From UBA11612 sp963976395 (GTDB lineage: Bacteria; Pseudomonadota; Alphaproteobacteria; Rhodospirillales; Rhodospirillaceae): 7,042 nucleotides of DNA. A program made the translations under genes and the position numbers. The notes beneath the pieces were generated by a model that saw only the letters and a program-made list of their open reading frames with translations, was not told the origin of the DNA and ran no database searches. Below, piece after piece: positions 1-5,749 of this stretch (position 1 is its first letter; each line of letters starts with the position of its first letter). The stretch covers positions 1 to 7,042 of the forward strand of contig CAXBLG010000113.1 in NCBI GenBank assembly GCA_963976395.1, read 5' to 3'.

Positions 1-131
1 CCGATCATGCCCGAGGCATGACCAAGCATCCGGTCCATGGCGAGATAGGTCTTGCCCGTATTCGTCGGGCCAAGCACCGCCGTAACACTACCTGGCTCTC
101 GGAACGGCGCGGACACTCCCTCAGCGGTCAT
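1..131 (-). CDS. SUV3-like ATP-dependent RNA/DNA helicase, N-terminal fragment (runs off left edge)
   Basis: Only the first 43 codons are inside the window. They read MTAEGVSAPF, then a beta strand and Walker A motif LGPTNTGKTYLA (about residues 20-31), then MDRMLGHASGMIG, after which the gene leaves the window. A GPTNTGKT P-loop followed by an MLGHxSGMIG segment is, from memory, the signature start of the alphaproteobacterial helicase family related to mitochondrial SUV3, a superfamily 2 NTP-driven unwinding enzyme acting on RNA. The ATG is preceded by GGAG (140-143) at 8 bases, which supports the start and a very short N-terminus before the P-loop. The gene lies 45 bases after the hibernation factor gene on the same strand with no hairpin between, so co-transcription is likely. 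The family call rests on one motif plus its surroundings; the specific substrate is unknown. Confidence 0.8.
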   Translation of the reverse strand, partial: MTAEGVSAPFREPGSVTAVLGPTNTGKTYLAMDRMLGHASGMI

Positions 132-176
132 GCGCGCCGCTCCAATCGATAACTAGGTTGGTGATCTGTGCTTTTT

Positions 177-542
177 TTAAGATGCGTGCCGGGCATCGCG
201 CCATCGGCGCTGCACATAGTCCTTTAAGCGGCGCTCCATCACCCCGAAGGCATCGCGCAGAGCGATATAGACGTCTTCATGATCCTTAAGTACGGCGGGG
301 TCTTTGGGGTCGCGCTTTACGACGAGTTCCTCACCCGGAACTTCAAGGATAATGGAAATGTGAAAGGGTTGATCTTTGGTATTCAGATTCGAGTGGCTTC
401 GGTGGTGGCGTTCAACCACAACCCGACAGCCTGTAATTCGGTCGAAAAACTGTTCGAGCTTTGCCACCTTCTCGCGAATGCGGTCTTCAACCGCATCAGA
501 TTTATCGATTCCATGAAAGGCAATTTTGACAGGATTTTGCAT
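177..542 (-). CDS. hpf: HPF/RaiA-family ribosome hibernation factor, short form
   Basis: This 121-residue protein belongs to the ribosomal S30AE (HPF/RaiA/YfiA) family, which binds the 30S decoding region when growth slows and silences or protects ribosomes. The visible pattern is the beta-alpha-beta-beta-beta-alpha fold: strand VKIAFHGID (5-13), helix AVEDRIREKVAKLEQFF (17-33), strand GCRVVVERHHR (38-48), strands HISIILEVPGEELVVKRD (61-78), and final helix DVYIALRDAFGVMERRLKDYV (90-110). The end is short and basic (QRRWRDARHAS). The C-terminal dimerisation domain of long HPF is absent, so it should bind without dimerising 70S ribosomes by that route. GGAG (549-552) lies 6 bases before the ATG. 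It sits divergent to htpG and directly upstream of a helicase gene, not beside rpoN, so it may be a second paralogue rather than the housekeeping one. The residue stretch 48-60 (RSHSNLNTKDQPF) is a loop longer than I expect. Confidence 0.88.
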   Translation of the reverse strand: MQNPVKIAFHGIDKSDAVEDRIREKVAKLEQFFDRITGCRVVVERHHRSHSNLNTKDQPFHISIILEVPGEELVVKRDPKDPAVLKDHEDVYIALRDAFGVMERRLKDYVQRRWRDARHAS

Positions 543-638
543 ACAAGGCTCCGTTAGGGTTCACGGGCGCCCGGCAAGGAAACGGCGATACTGGACCGCA
601 TATACACCTCACCGTCGGGAACCAATGATGGGCCGACT

Positions 639-667
639 CATATGGTTAGAGCAACGGATTTACGCAA
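639..667 (-). promoter_or_regulatory. Weak candidate promoter for hpf
   Basis: On the minus strand TTGCGT (667-662) is followed after 17 bases by CATATG (644-639). Each box matches the sigma-70 consensus at three of six positions, with ideal spacing, and the site lies about 100 bases before the hpf start. No better pair was seen in the divergent region. This is only a candidate: the match is poor and such pairs arise often by chance. The remaining leader (543-638) carries the 10-base palindrome CGGGCGCCCG at 564-573 and nothing else I could identify. Confidence 0.2.
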
Positions 668-725
668 AAAAATTTGTGAACTGATTGACAGGTGCAAATT
701 CAAACCTGAGGGACGGCACCTTTTC

Positions 726-749
726 CCAGGATGGGCCTTGCCAGGATGG
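726..749 (+). repeat. Two copies of CCAGGATGG, 15 bases apart
   Basis: CCAGGATGG occurs exactly at 726-734 and again at 741-749, start to start 15 bases. The second copy overlaps the -35 side of the candidate htpG promoter and the first lies just before it. A tandem pair at a promoter could bind a regulator, but it could also be a small duplication of no function. Confidence 0.5.
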
Positions 750-766
750 CTCATTCATCACATATG
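737..766 (+). promoter_or_regulatory. Candidate heat-shock (sigma-32-like) promoter of htpG
   Basis: CTTG at 737-740 is followed by an 18-base spacer and CACATAT at 759-765. Alphaproteobacterial RpoH promoters are known to have a CTTG -35 core and a C/T-rich-to-TAT -10 element at about this spacing, and htpG is a classic RpoH target. Read as a sigma-70 site the same stretch gives TTGCCA (738-743), 17 bases, CATATG (761-766). Transcription would start near 772 and leave a leader of about 60 bases. The -10 sits inside the perfect palindrome CACATATGTG (759-768). No other candidate in the intergenic region fits as well; the assignment is by inspection only. Confidence 0.4.
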
Positions 767-821
767 TGCACTGCCCCCAAACGCGGGGATTATCAGACAC
801 ACACCAATACCTAAGACCACT

Positions 822-826
822 GAGGG
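822..826 (+). promoter_or_regulatory. Ribosome binding site that fixes the htpG start
   Basis: GAGGG lies 8 bases before the ATG at 835. The reading frame stays open upstream for another 50 codons to a TTG at 685, but that TTG has no comparable site, and those codons do not resemble an Hsp90 N-terminus. This site therefore decides the start. Confidence 0.75.
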
Positions 827-834
827 CTTGTGAT

Positions 835-2724
835 ATGACAGACGCGAAAACAACCGGAAAAAACAAAGAAGAAACCCGCGAATTTCAAGCTGAAGTCGCC
901 AAGCTTTTAGATATCGTTGTCCACTCGCTTTATTCCAATAGCGAAATTTTTCTTCGCGAATTAGTTTCAAATGCATCAGACGCCTGCGATAAGTTGCGCT
1001 ATGCCGCCCTGACCGACCCCAAGCTTTTGGAAGACGGGGGCGGCGAATTCGCCATTCATGTTGCCGTTGATAAGGACGCCAAGACGCTGACCATCAGCGA
1101 TAACGGCATCGGCATGAATCATGACGAACTTATCACCAACCTCGGCACCATCGCAAAGTCAGGCACCTCTGAGTTTTTGAAAGCGGTGTCAGACGCAAAG
1201 TCCAAAGATGTCAATTTGATCGGACAGTTTGGAGTCGGGTTTTATTCCGCATTTATGGTGGCCGACTCCGTCGATGTCATCACCCGCAAAGCCGGAGAGT
1301 CGACCGGCTGGCTTTGGAGCAGCGACGGCAAGGGCGCTTTCACCATCAAGGAAACGGAAGGTGCGGACCGGGGCGCAAAAATCGTTCTTCACTTGAAAAA
1401 GGACGCAGAAGAGTTCTTGGAGCCCATGCGTCTGCGCACGATCGTAAAGACTTATTCCGACCATATCGCCCTGCCGGTTATTTTGGACGCCATCCCCGGC
1501 GAGAAAGATGCCGCGCCGGAAACATTGAATTCGGCGTCAGCATTGTGGATGCGTTCCAAGTCCGAGATCACAGACGAACAGTATAAAGAATTTTATCACC
1601 ACGTCGGGCAAGGGTTTGACGACCCCTGGCACACCCTGCACTACCGGGCCGAGGGCGCGATTGAATACACTGCGCTGTTGTTTATTCCGACCGCCAAGCC
1701 TTTCGATCTGTTCAGCCCTGAGCGCAAAGGCCATGTGAAACTGTATGTGAACCGGGTGTTTATTTCCGACGGACTGGAAGGCTTGATGCCGCAATACCTG
1801 CGCTTTGTGCGCGGGGTTGTTGATTCAACCGATCTGCCGCTGAACGTCAGCCGGGAGATGTTGCAAAACAATCCGGTGCTGCGGAAAATTCAGAGCGGTA
1901 TCGTCAAACGGCTGTTTAAAGACCTGAAGGATCGCGCCGAGAAGCCCGATGAATATGCTGCGTTCTGGGACGTGTTCGGCGCTGTCTTTAAAGAAGGCCT
2001 GTACGAAGATTTTGAGCGTCGCGACGATCTTTTGGAACTGGTCCGATTCAAATCCACCGCCGGTGACGGACTCGTTAGCCTAAAAGAGTACGTGAGCCGG
2101 ATGAAGGAAGGGCAAGACGCCGTCTATTACATCACCGGCGAAAATGCGGCGATGTTGAAAAACAGTCCGCAGCTGGAGGGCTTTGTCGCCAAAGGTATTG
2201 AAGTGCTGCTGCTGACCGACCCGATTGACGAGTTCTGGATTCCGAGCGTCGGCGTTTATGAAAAAATGCCATTGAAATCGGTAGGCGAAGCCGGCGCTGA
2301 TCTTTCAAAGATCACCGGAGATGAAAAACAGGACAAGCCCGAAGACGCCGCACCCGAGGACACCCTTAAATCCCTTATCGAGAATTTGAAAAAGACCCTG
2401 GGAGATGCGGTCACCGATGTGCGCGCCTCGGACCGGCTGACCGGTAGCCCCGTCTGCCTTGTGGCAGAGACCGGCGGCATGAGCCTTCATCTTGCGCGCA
2501 TGTTGAAACAGCACGGCGAAAGCGGCGGCGCGATTCCCAAGGTGCTTGAGATTAACCCGCGTCACGGTCTGATCAAACGCATGGCAGAATTGCCCGAAGA
2601 GTCTTTGAGCGATGCCGCCCACCTTTTGCTGGATCAGGCCCGCATCGTTGAAGGCGAGCCGGTGCCGGACCCGGTGGCGTTCGCCCGGCGGCTTTCCATC
2701 ATGGTGGAGAAGGGGCTGGCTTGA
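835..2724 (+). CDS. htpG: HtpG, bacterial Hsp90 molecular chaperone
   Basis: HtpG is a cytosolic homodimeric ATP-driven chaperone that remodels late folding intermediates and works with the DnaK system. The 629 residues match the usual length of about 620-635. The N-terminal GHKL ATPase domain (about 12-225) shows EIFLRELVSNASDACDKLR (38-56) with catalytic Glu42 and Mg-binding Asn46, DNGIGM (89-94) for the adenine, LGTIAKSGT (103-111) of the lid, and IGQFGVGFYSAFMV (129-142). The middle domain (about 235-500) holds the catalytic loop LPLNVSREMLQ (334-344) with Asn337 and Arg340, which contacts the gamma phosphate. An acidic, proline-containing linker (GDEKQDKPEDAAPEDT, 495-510) leads to the C-terminal dimerisation domain, which has LTGSPVCLV (535-543) and LEINPRHGLIKRM (571-583). 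There is no eukaryotic MEEVD tail. It appears to be a single gene behind its own stress-type promoter, divergent from hpf. Confidence 0.98.
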   Translation: MTDAKTTGKNKEETREFQAEVAKLLDIVVHSLYSNSEIFLRELVSNASDACDKLRYAALTDPKLLEDGGGEFAIHVAVDKDAKTLTISDNGIGMNHDELITNLGTIAKSGTSEFLKAVSDAKSKDVNLIGQFGVGFYSAFMVADSVDVITRKAGESTGWLWSSDGKGAFTIKETEGADRGAKIVLHLKKDAEEFLEPMRLRTIVKTYSDHIALPVILDAIPGEKDAAPETLNSASALWMRSKSEITDEQYKEFYHHVGQGFDDPWHTLHYRAEGAIEYTALLFIPTAKPFDLFSPERKGHVKLYVNRVFISDGLEGLMPQYLRFVRGVVDSTDLPLNVSREMLQNNPVLRKIQSGIVKRLFKDLKDRAEKPDEYAAFWDVFGAVFKEGLYEDFERRDDLLELVRFKSTAGDGLVSLKEYVSRMKEGQDAVYYITGENAAMLKNSPQLEGFVAKGIEVLLLTDPIDEFWIPSVGVYEKMPLKSVGEAGADLSKITGDEKQDKPEDAAPEDTLKSLIENLKKTLGDAVTDVRASDRLTGSPVCLVAETGGMSLHLARMLKQHGESGGAIPKVLEINPRHGLIKRMAELPEESLSDAAHLLLDQARIVEGEPVPDPVAFARRLSIMVEKGLA

Positions 2725-2743
2725 GCTGCTTTTCACAGCTCAA
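2721..2743 (+). terminator. Hairpin overlapping the htpG stop, possible weak terminator
   Basis: TTGAGCTG (2721-2728) pairs perfectly with CAGCTCAA (2736-2743) around a 7-base loop, giving an 8-base stem that includes the htpG stop codon. A second inverted repeat, AATTAC/GTAATT (2742-2755), follows directly. No run of T comes after either, so this is not a classical intrinsic terminator. It may slow or protect the 3' end, or transcription may run on into lepB. Confidence 0.3.
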
Positions 2744-2816
2744 TTACAAGTAATTCAGACTATACAGCCATCTGTAGGCTTAAACTTGGCGCTCTGCCGA
2801 GGTTAAGGGGCGCGCC

Positions 2817-3557
2817 ATGTCTGATAAATTCGCCGGCATTCTGCGGGAGGCCAAACAACTCGCACTTGTACTTGGCATATTGCTGTTTGCACAAACAGTC
2901 GCAGCGCAGCCCTTTACAATTCCTTCGTCGTCCATGGAGCCGACACTGCTGGTCGGCGACAAGCTCCTCGCTAGCAAGTTCGCCTATGGATACAGCAAAT
3001 ACTCCGCGCCCATCAGCCTGATGCCGGACTTCGAGGGGCGGATCTTCGACCGCGAACCCGAACGCGGCGACGTGATCGTTTTTCGCCTGCCGCGCGATAC
3101 GTCGGTCAATTACGTGAAACGAGTGATCGGTCTGCCGGGCGATACAATCCAAATGCACGAGGGGCGATTGTATATCAACGGCACAAAGGTGCCGCGGCGC
3201 GAAGCGGGGACATTCGTTGGTGAGATGTTCGGACTGCAGCGCAACTTCACGCGTTATATCGAAACCTTGCCCAACGGACACGAGCATGAGGTGCTCGAAC
3301 TTTCGGATTTCGAGCGCCTGGACGACACGCCGGTGTTCACGGTGCCCGCCGGGCATTACTTTATGATGGGCGACAACCGCGACAACTCAATCGACAGCCG
3401 GGTCTCCGCGATGGCCGAGGGCGTAGGCTTGGTTCCCGAAGAAAACCTGATCGGGCGTGCAGACGTAATTCTCTATTCGATCGATCCCGATGTGGCCTGG
3501 TGGCAGATCACGCAATGGCCCAGCGCTTTTCGCCGGTTCTTCACACATATCGGATAG
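2817..3557 (+). CDS. lepB: Signal peptidase I (LepB)
   Basis: LepB cleaves signal peptides from exported proteins at the outer face of the inner membrane, using a Ser/Lys dyad. The 246-residue protein has one N-terminal membrane segment (about 14-30, LALVLGILLFAQTVAA) and then the periplasmic S26 peptidase fold. Box B, PSSSMEPTLLVGDKL (36-50), holds the nucleophile Ser39. Box C is ERGDVIVFRLP (82-92). Box D, YVKRVIGLPGDTI (99-111), holds the general base Lys101. Box E is GDNRDNSIDSR (185-195). A family C-terminal segment, LIGRADVILYSID (211-223), follows. The insertion between boxes D and E (about 125-180) is of normal size for proteobacterial forms. AAGGGG (2805-2810) lies 6 bases before the ATG. 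It follows htpG by 92 bases and may have its own promoter, though I see only a weak TATACA at 2761-2766. rnc, era and acpS, frequent neighbours, are not here. Confidence 0.97.
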   Translation: MSDKFAGILREAKQLALVLGILLFAQTVAAQPFTIPSSSMEPTLLVGDKLLASKFAYGYSKYSAPISLMPDFEGRIFDREPERGDVIVFRLPRDTSVNYVKRVIGLPGDTIQMHEGRLYINGTKVPRREAGTFVGEMFGLQRNFTRYIETLPNGHEHEVLELSDFERLDDTPVFTVPAGHYFMMGDNRDNSIDSRVSAMAEGVGLVPEENLIGRADVILYSIDPDVAWWQITQWPSAFRRFFTHIG

Positions 3558-3569
3558 ACACGCCTAGAC

Positions 3570-4937
3570 TCAGGCCGTTGCAAGATCTTCGTTCACCGCG
3601 GCTACGACATCACGCCACTCGCCGTCCACGCTTTGAACATAAGGCCGCAGGCTTGGGTACCAGGGATTAGGCGCGCGGTCCGGGAACCAGTACCAATGAC
3701 GATTTTTCACTTTGGGTAGCATGATCTGAACGGGTTTGCCCAAAGCACCTGCCACATGCGCGGTGGTATTACTGACGCTGACGACAAGGTCTAAAGCCGC
3801 AATCTGAGCGGCGAAACCGTCCATATCGACAAGCGCGTCGATATCTGGGTCGCGCAGCAGAGCATCGCTCGCGATATCACCCGCCGCCGCGCCGTGCTGA
3901 AGATTCACCCAGAAGACGTCGGCGCGTTCAAATAATGGTGCGAGCAGGACCGGAGGCACCGACTTCTCTGATCCGAATTGTTCGGCTGAACTGTGCCAAG
4001 AGAGACCGGCAAGTTTTTTACCGTTTGCAGTTTTCTGATATTTCGCCCGCAAGGCCTGCGCTTTGCCCGGGTCTGCGCGCAGATAGCCGTCATGCCGGGG
4101 AAACATATCGAACCCACGCCGCAGCCATGCGCCCGCATTGCCCATAGGCGCATACATATCGAACGAAGATTCGGTAACGACCGGATGACGCGGTTTTTGC
4201 CAGGGCACCACGGCCGCGCCGGGAAACGAACGCGCGAACATCGAAACCAACCTTGGTTCACATTCAAGGGTGAGGTCTGCGCCTTCAGCGATGATTTCAG
4301 GCACCATGGAGGCAAACATGATCTGTTCGCCGAGGCCTTGCTCGTACGACAGCAGAATTTTCTTGTTTGAAATATTTTCGCCCTGCCAAAGCGGCGCGGA
4401 CAATGCGGCATTGGTGTCCGGGAACAAGGCGCGGCGGTGAACGTAGTGATCCCAGGCTTCGCCAAGACGCCCCAAATCAAAGAGCATCGGCACCTTGGCC
4501 AAAACAGCCGAGAGATCGCCCGGATTATCTGTCAGAAGCGCGTCAAGCTGAGAGAGAGCCTCATTGAGACGCCCTTCGCGTTGATAGACACCGGCCAAAT
4601 TAAAATGAGCGGGCGCGAGAGCCGGGTCCAACTGCAGCGCCTGTTTGAAAGCGGCGGCGGCGGCAGATTCGTCGCCGTGCCGGACAAGGATGACGCCGAG
4701 ATTTAAGTGGGCCAGTGCTGAATCTGGTGCCGCAGCAATGGCCTGACGATACAGTGCGGCGGCCCCATCCAGATCATCTTGATCTTGTTTAAGGCGCCCG
4801 AGGTTTACATACCCCTCAGGCCGCGCCGGGGCCGCTGCGATGAGCTGCTCATATATTGCGGCGGCGCCGGCGAGATCGCCTGCACTATGGACCGAGCGGG
4901 CGCGTTGCAGAATGTCTTCAACATCATCAGTGGTCAT
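3570..4937 (-). CDS. TPR-repeat protein with GT-B glycosyltransferase-like C-terminal domain
   Basis: The 455-residue protein has two halves. Residues about 5-145 are four or so tetratricopeptide repeats, for example EGYVNLGRLKQDQDDLDGAA (41-60), ALAHLNLGVILVRHGDESAA (75-94) and APAHFNLAGVYQREGRLNEA (108-127). Residues about 190-450 resemble the ADP-heptose heptosyltransferase-like (GT9-type, GT-B fold) region often fused to TPRs: ILLSYEQGLGEQIMFA (194-209), LAGLSWHSS (309-317) and the nucleotide-side motif SVSNTTAHVAGALGKPV (387-403). No signal peptide or membrane segment is visible. It probably transfers a sugar or is a degenerate relative used for binding; donor and acceptor cannot be read from the sequence. 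The ATG at 4937 is chosen over a GTG at 4946 because AAGGTGG (4943-4949) is ideally placed for the ATG and overlaps the GTG. It is the last gene of the acnA-SDR group and converges on lepB with a 12-base gap and no clear terminator. Confidence 0.8.
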   Translation of the reverse strand: MTTDDVEDILQRARSVHSAGDLAGAAAIYEQLIAAAPARPEGYVNLGRLKQDQDDLDGAAALYRQAIAAAPDSALAHLNLGVILVRHGDESAAAAAFKQALQLDPALAPAHFNLAGVYQREGRLNEALSQLDALLTDNPGDLSAVLAKVPMLFDLGRLGEAWDHYVHRRALFPDTNAALSAPLWQGENISNKKILLSYEQGLGEQIMFASMVPEIIAEGADLTLECEPRLVSMFARSFPGAAVVPWQKPRHPVVTESSFDMYAPMGNAGAWLRRGFDMFPRHDGYLRADPGKAQALRAKYQKTANGKKLAGLSWHSSAEQFGSEKSVPPVLLAPLFERADVFWVNLQHGAAAGDIASDALLRDPDIDALVDMDGFAAQIAALDLVVSVSNTTAHVAGALGKPVQIMLPKVKNRHWYWFPDRAPNPWYPSLRPYVQSVDGEWRDVVAAVNEDLATA

Positions 4938-4938
4938 G

Positions 4939-4989
4939 GACGCCACCTTAACGATGGGTCACGAGTTTGTCGGCACCGTCAAGGAGCAC
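4939..4989 (+). other. Possible relic of a zinc-dependent alcohol dehydrogenase (GHE motif) in the SDR-TPR/GT gap
   Basis: The gap between the two minus-strand genes reads on the plus strand as DATLTMGHEFVGTVKEH followed by TAA. The segment MGHEFVGTV matches the zinc site motif GHExxGxV of medium-chain alcohol dehydrogenases, and the residues around it are also natural for that family. The rest of such an enzyme is not present on either side. It could be a leftover of a gene removed when the present neighbours were joined, or chance. On the minus strand the same bases give VLLDGADKLVTHR and TAA, which faintly resembles an SDR C-terminus, so a second reading exists. Confidence 0.2.
4943..4949 (-). 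promoter_or_regulatory. Ribosome binding site that fixes the TPR/GT start
   Basis: On the minus strand AAGGTGG ends 5 bases before the ATG at 4937. A GTG in the same frame at 4946-4944 lies inside this site and would make the protein three residues longer, so the ATG is the better start. Confidence 0.6.
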
Positions 4990-5744
4990 TAATGCATCAC
5001 CGCGCCACCATCCAACATGATGGTCTGGCCGGTGACGAAGCTGCTGGCATCGGACAAGAGATAGGAAACCGTGCCGACAAGATCAGAAGGTTCGAGCGTA
5101 CGTTGGATGGTTTGGCCGCGGCGCATTTGTTCCGCTGCTTTCTCGTACTTGTCGCCGAAAAATTCCATCGTCGCCTCGGTATGTACACCGCTAGGAGCGA
5201 TGGCGTTGACGCGAATGTTGTCGCGGCCCAGCTCGCGGGCCAATCCACGTGTCAGGCCGACAACCGCCGCTTTGGATGTGGTGTAGTGCAAAAATAACGG
5301 CGCGCCGAATACACCGGCGAGGGACGCAACATTGACGATAGAGCCGCCATTTTCACGCATGCTGGGGACGACCGCCTTGCAGCACTTCCAGATGCCCTTG
5401 ACGTTGACCGCCATGACCGCATCCCACTCGTCTTCCGACAACGTATCGAATCGTCCCGGCTTCAGGCTGCCATAGAGCGCGGCATTATTGACAAGGCCGT
5501 TGATGGTTCCGAAAGCCTTGAGGGCGGCAGCGGCCATTGCCTCTACCGAGGCCGTGTCGGTGACATCGAGATTTACGGCGATGCCTTCGCCGCCCGCCGC
5601 TTTCACAAGATCAAGGGTGGCCGCACAGTCCGTAATGTCGGCGGCCACCACTTTTGCGCCGTCCGCTGCAAAGCTTTTGGCATACTCCTGACCGAGGCCG
5701 CGTGCGGCCCCGGTAACGACAATCACTTTACCGCGAAGACTCAT
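4989..5744 (-). CDS. Classical short-chain dehydrogenase/reductase (SDR), NAD-type
   Basis: The 251-residue protein is a complete classical SDR, a soluble Rossmann-fold oxidoreductase acting on an alcohol/ketone pair. The cofactor loop TGAARGLG is at 11-18, and an acidic Asp36 at the end of the second strand (VVAAD) points to NAD(H) rather than NADP(H). NNAA is at 86-89. The catalytic tetrad is Asn114 (AVNVKG), Ser141 (NVASLAG), Tyr154 and Lys158 (YTTSK). The post-catalytic segment is NAIAPSGVHTE (180-190), with PS where most members have PG, and the chain ends TGQTIMLDGGAVMH. The PS variant and the ending recall phenylethanol or hydroxyacyl-type dehydrogenases, but the substrate is not determined. 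The ATG at 5744 is chosen because the fold begins there; the open frame upstream lies over acnA. No good Shine-Dalgarno is visible and acnA stops only 5 bases earlier, so translation is probably coupled to acnA. Confidence 0.92.
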   Translation of the reverse strand: MSLRGKVIVVTGAARGLGQEYAKSFAADGAKVVAADITDCAATLDLVKAAGGEGIAVNLDVTDTASVEAMAAAALKAFGTINGLVNNAALYGSLKPGRFDTLSEDEWDAVMAVNVKGIWKCCKAVVPSMRENGGSIVNVASLAGVFGAPLFLHYTTSKAAVVGLTRGLARELGRDNIRVNAIAPSGVHTEATMEFFGDKYEKAAEQMRRGQTIQRTLEPSDLVGTVSYLLSDASSFVTGQTIMLDGGAVMH

Positions 5745-5749
5745 GACAC

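Noticed and set aside
564..573. Palindrome CGGGCGCCCG in the hpf leader
   Set aside because: A single 10-base GC palindrome in GC-rich DNA is not enough to call an operator; no second copy was seen.
685..690. Perfect TTGACA -35 hexamer upstream of htpG
   Set aside because: No TATAAT-like -10 follows at 16-18 bases, so it is not a supported promoter.
685..834. In-frame extension of htpG by 50 codons from a TTG at 685
   Set aside because: The TTG has no good ribosome site, the ATG at 835 has GAGGG at 8 bases, the extra codons do not look like an Hsp90 N-terminus, and the predicted promoter lies inside them.
2305..3356. Minus-strand open frames over htpG and lepB
   Set aside because: They lie opposite clearly real, conserved genes and show no domain or ribosome site of their own.
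3562..3575. GCCT/AGGC inverted repeat at the lepB-TPR/GT junction as a bidirectional terminator
   Set aside because: The stem is only four base pairs and no T run follows on either strand.
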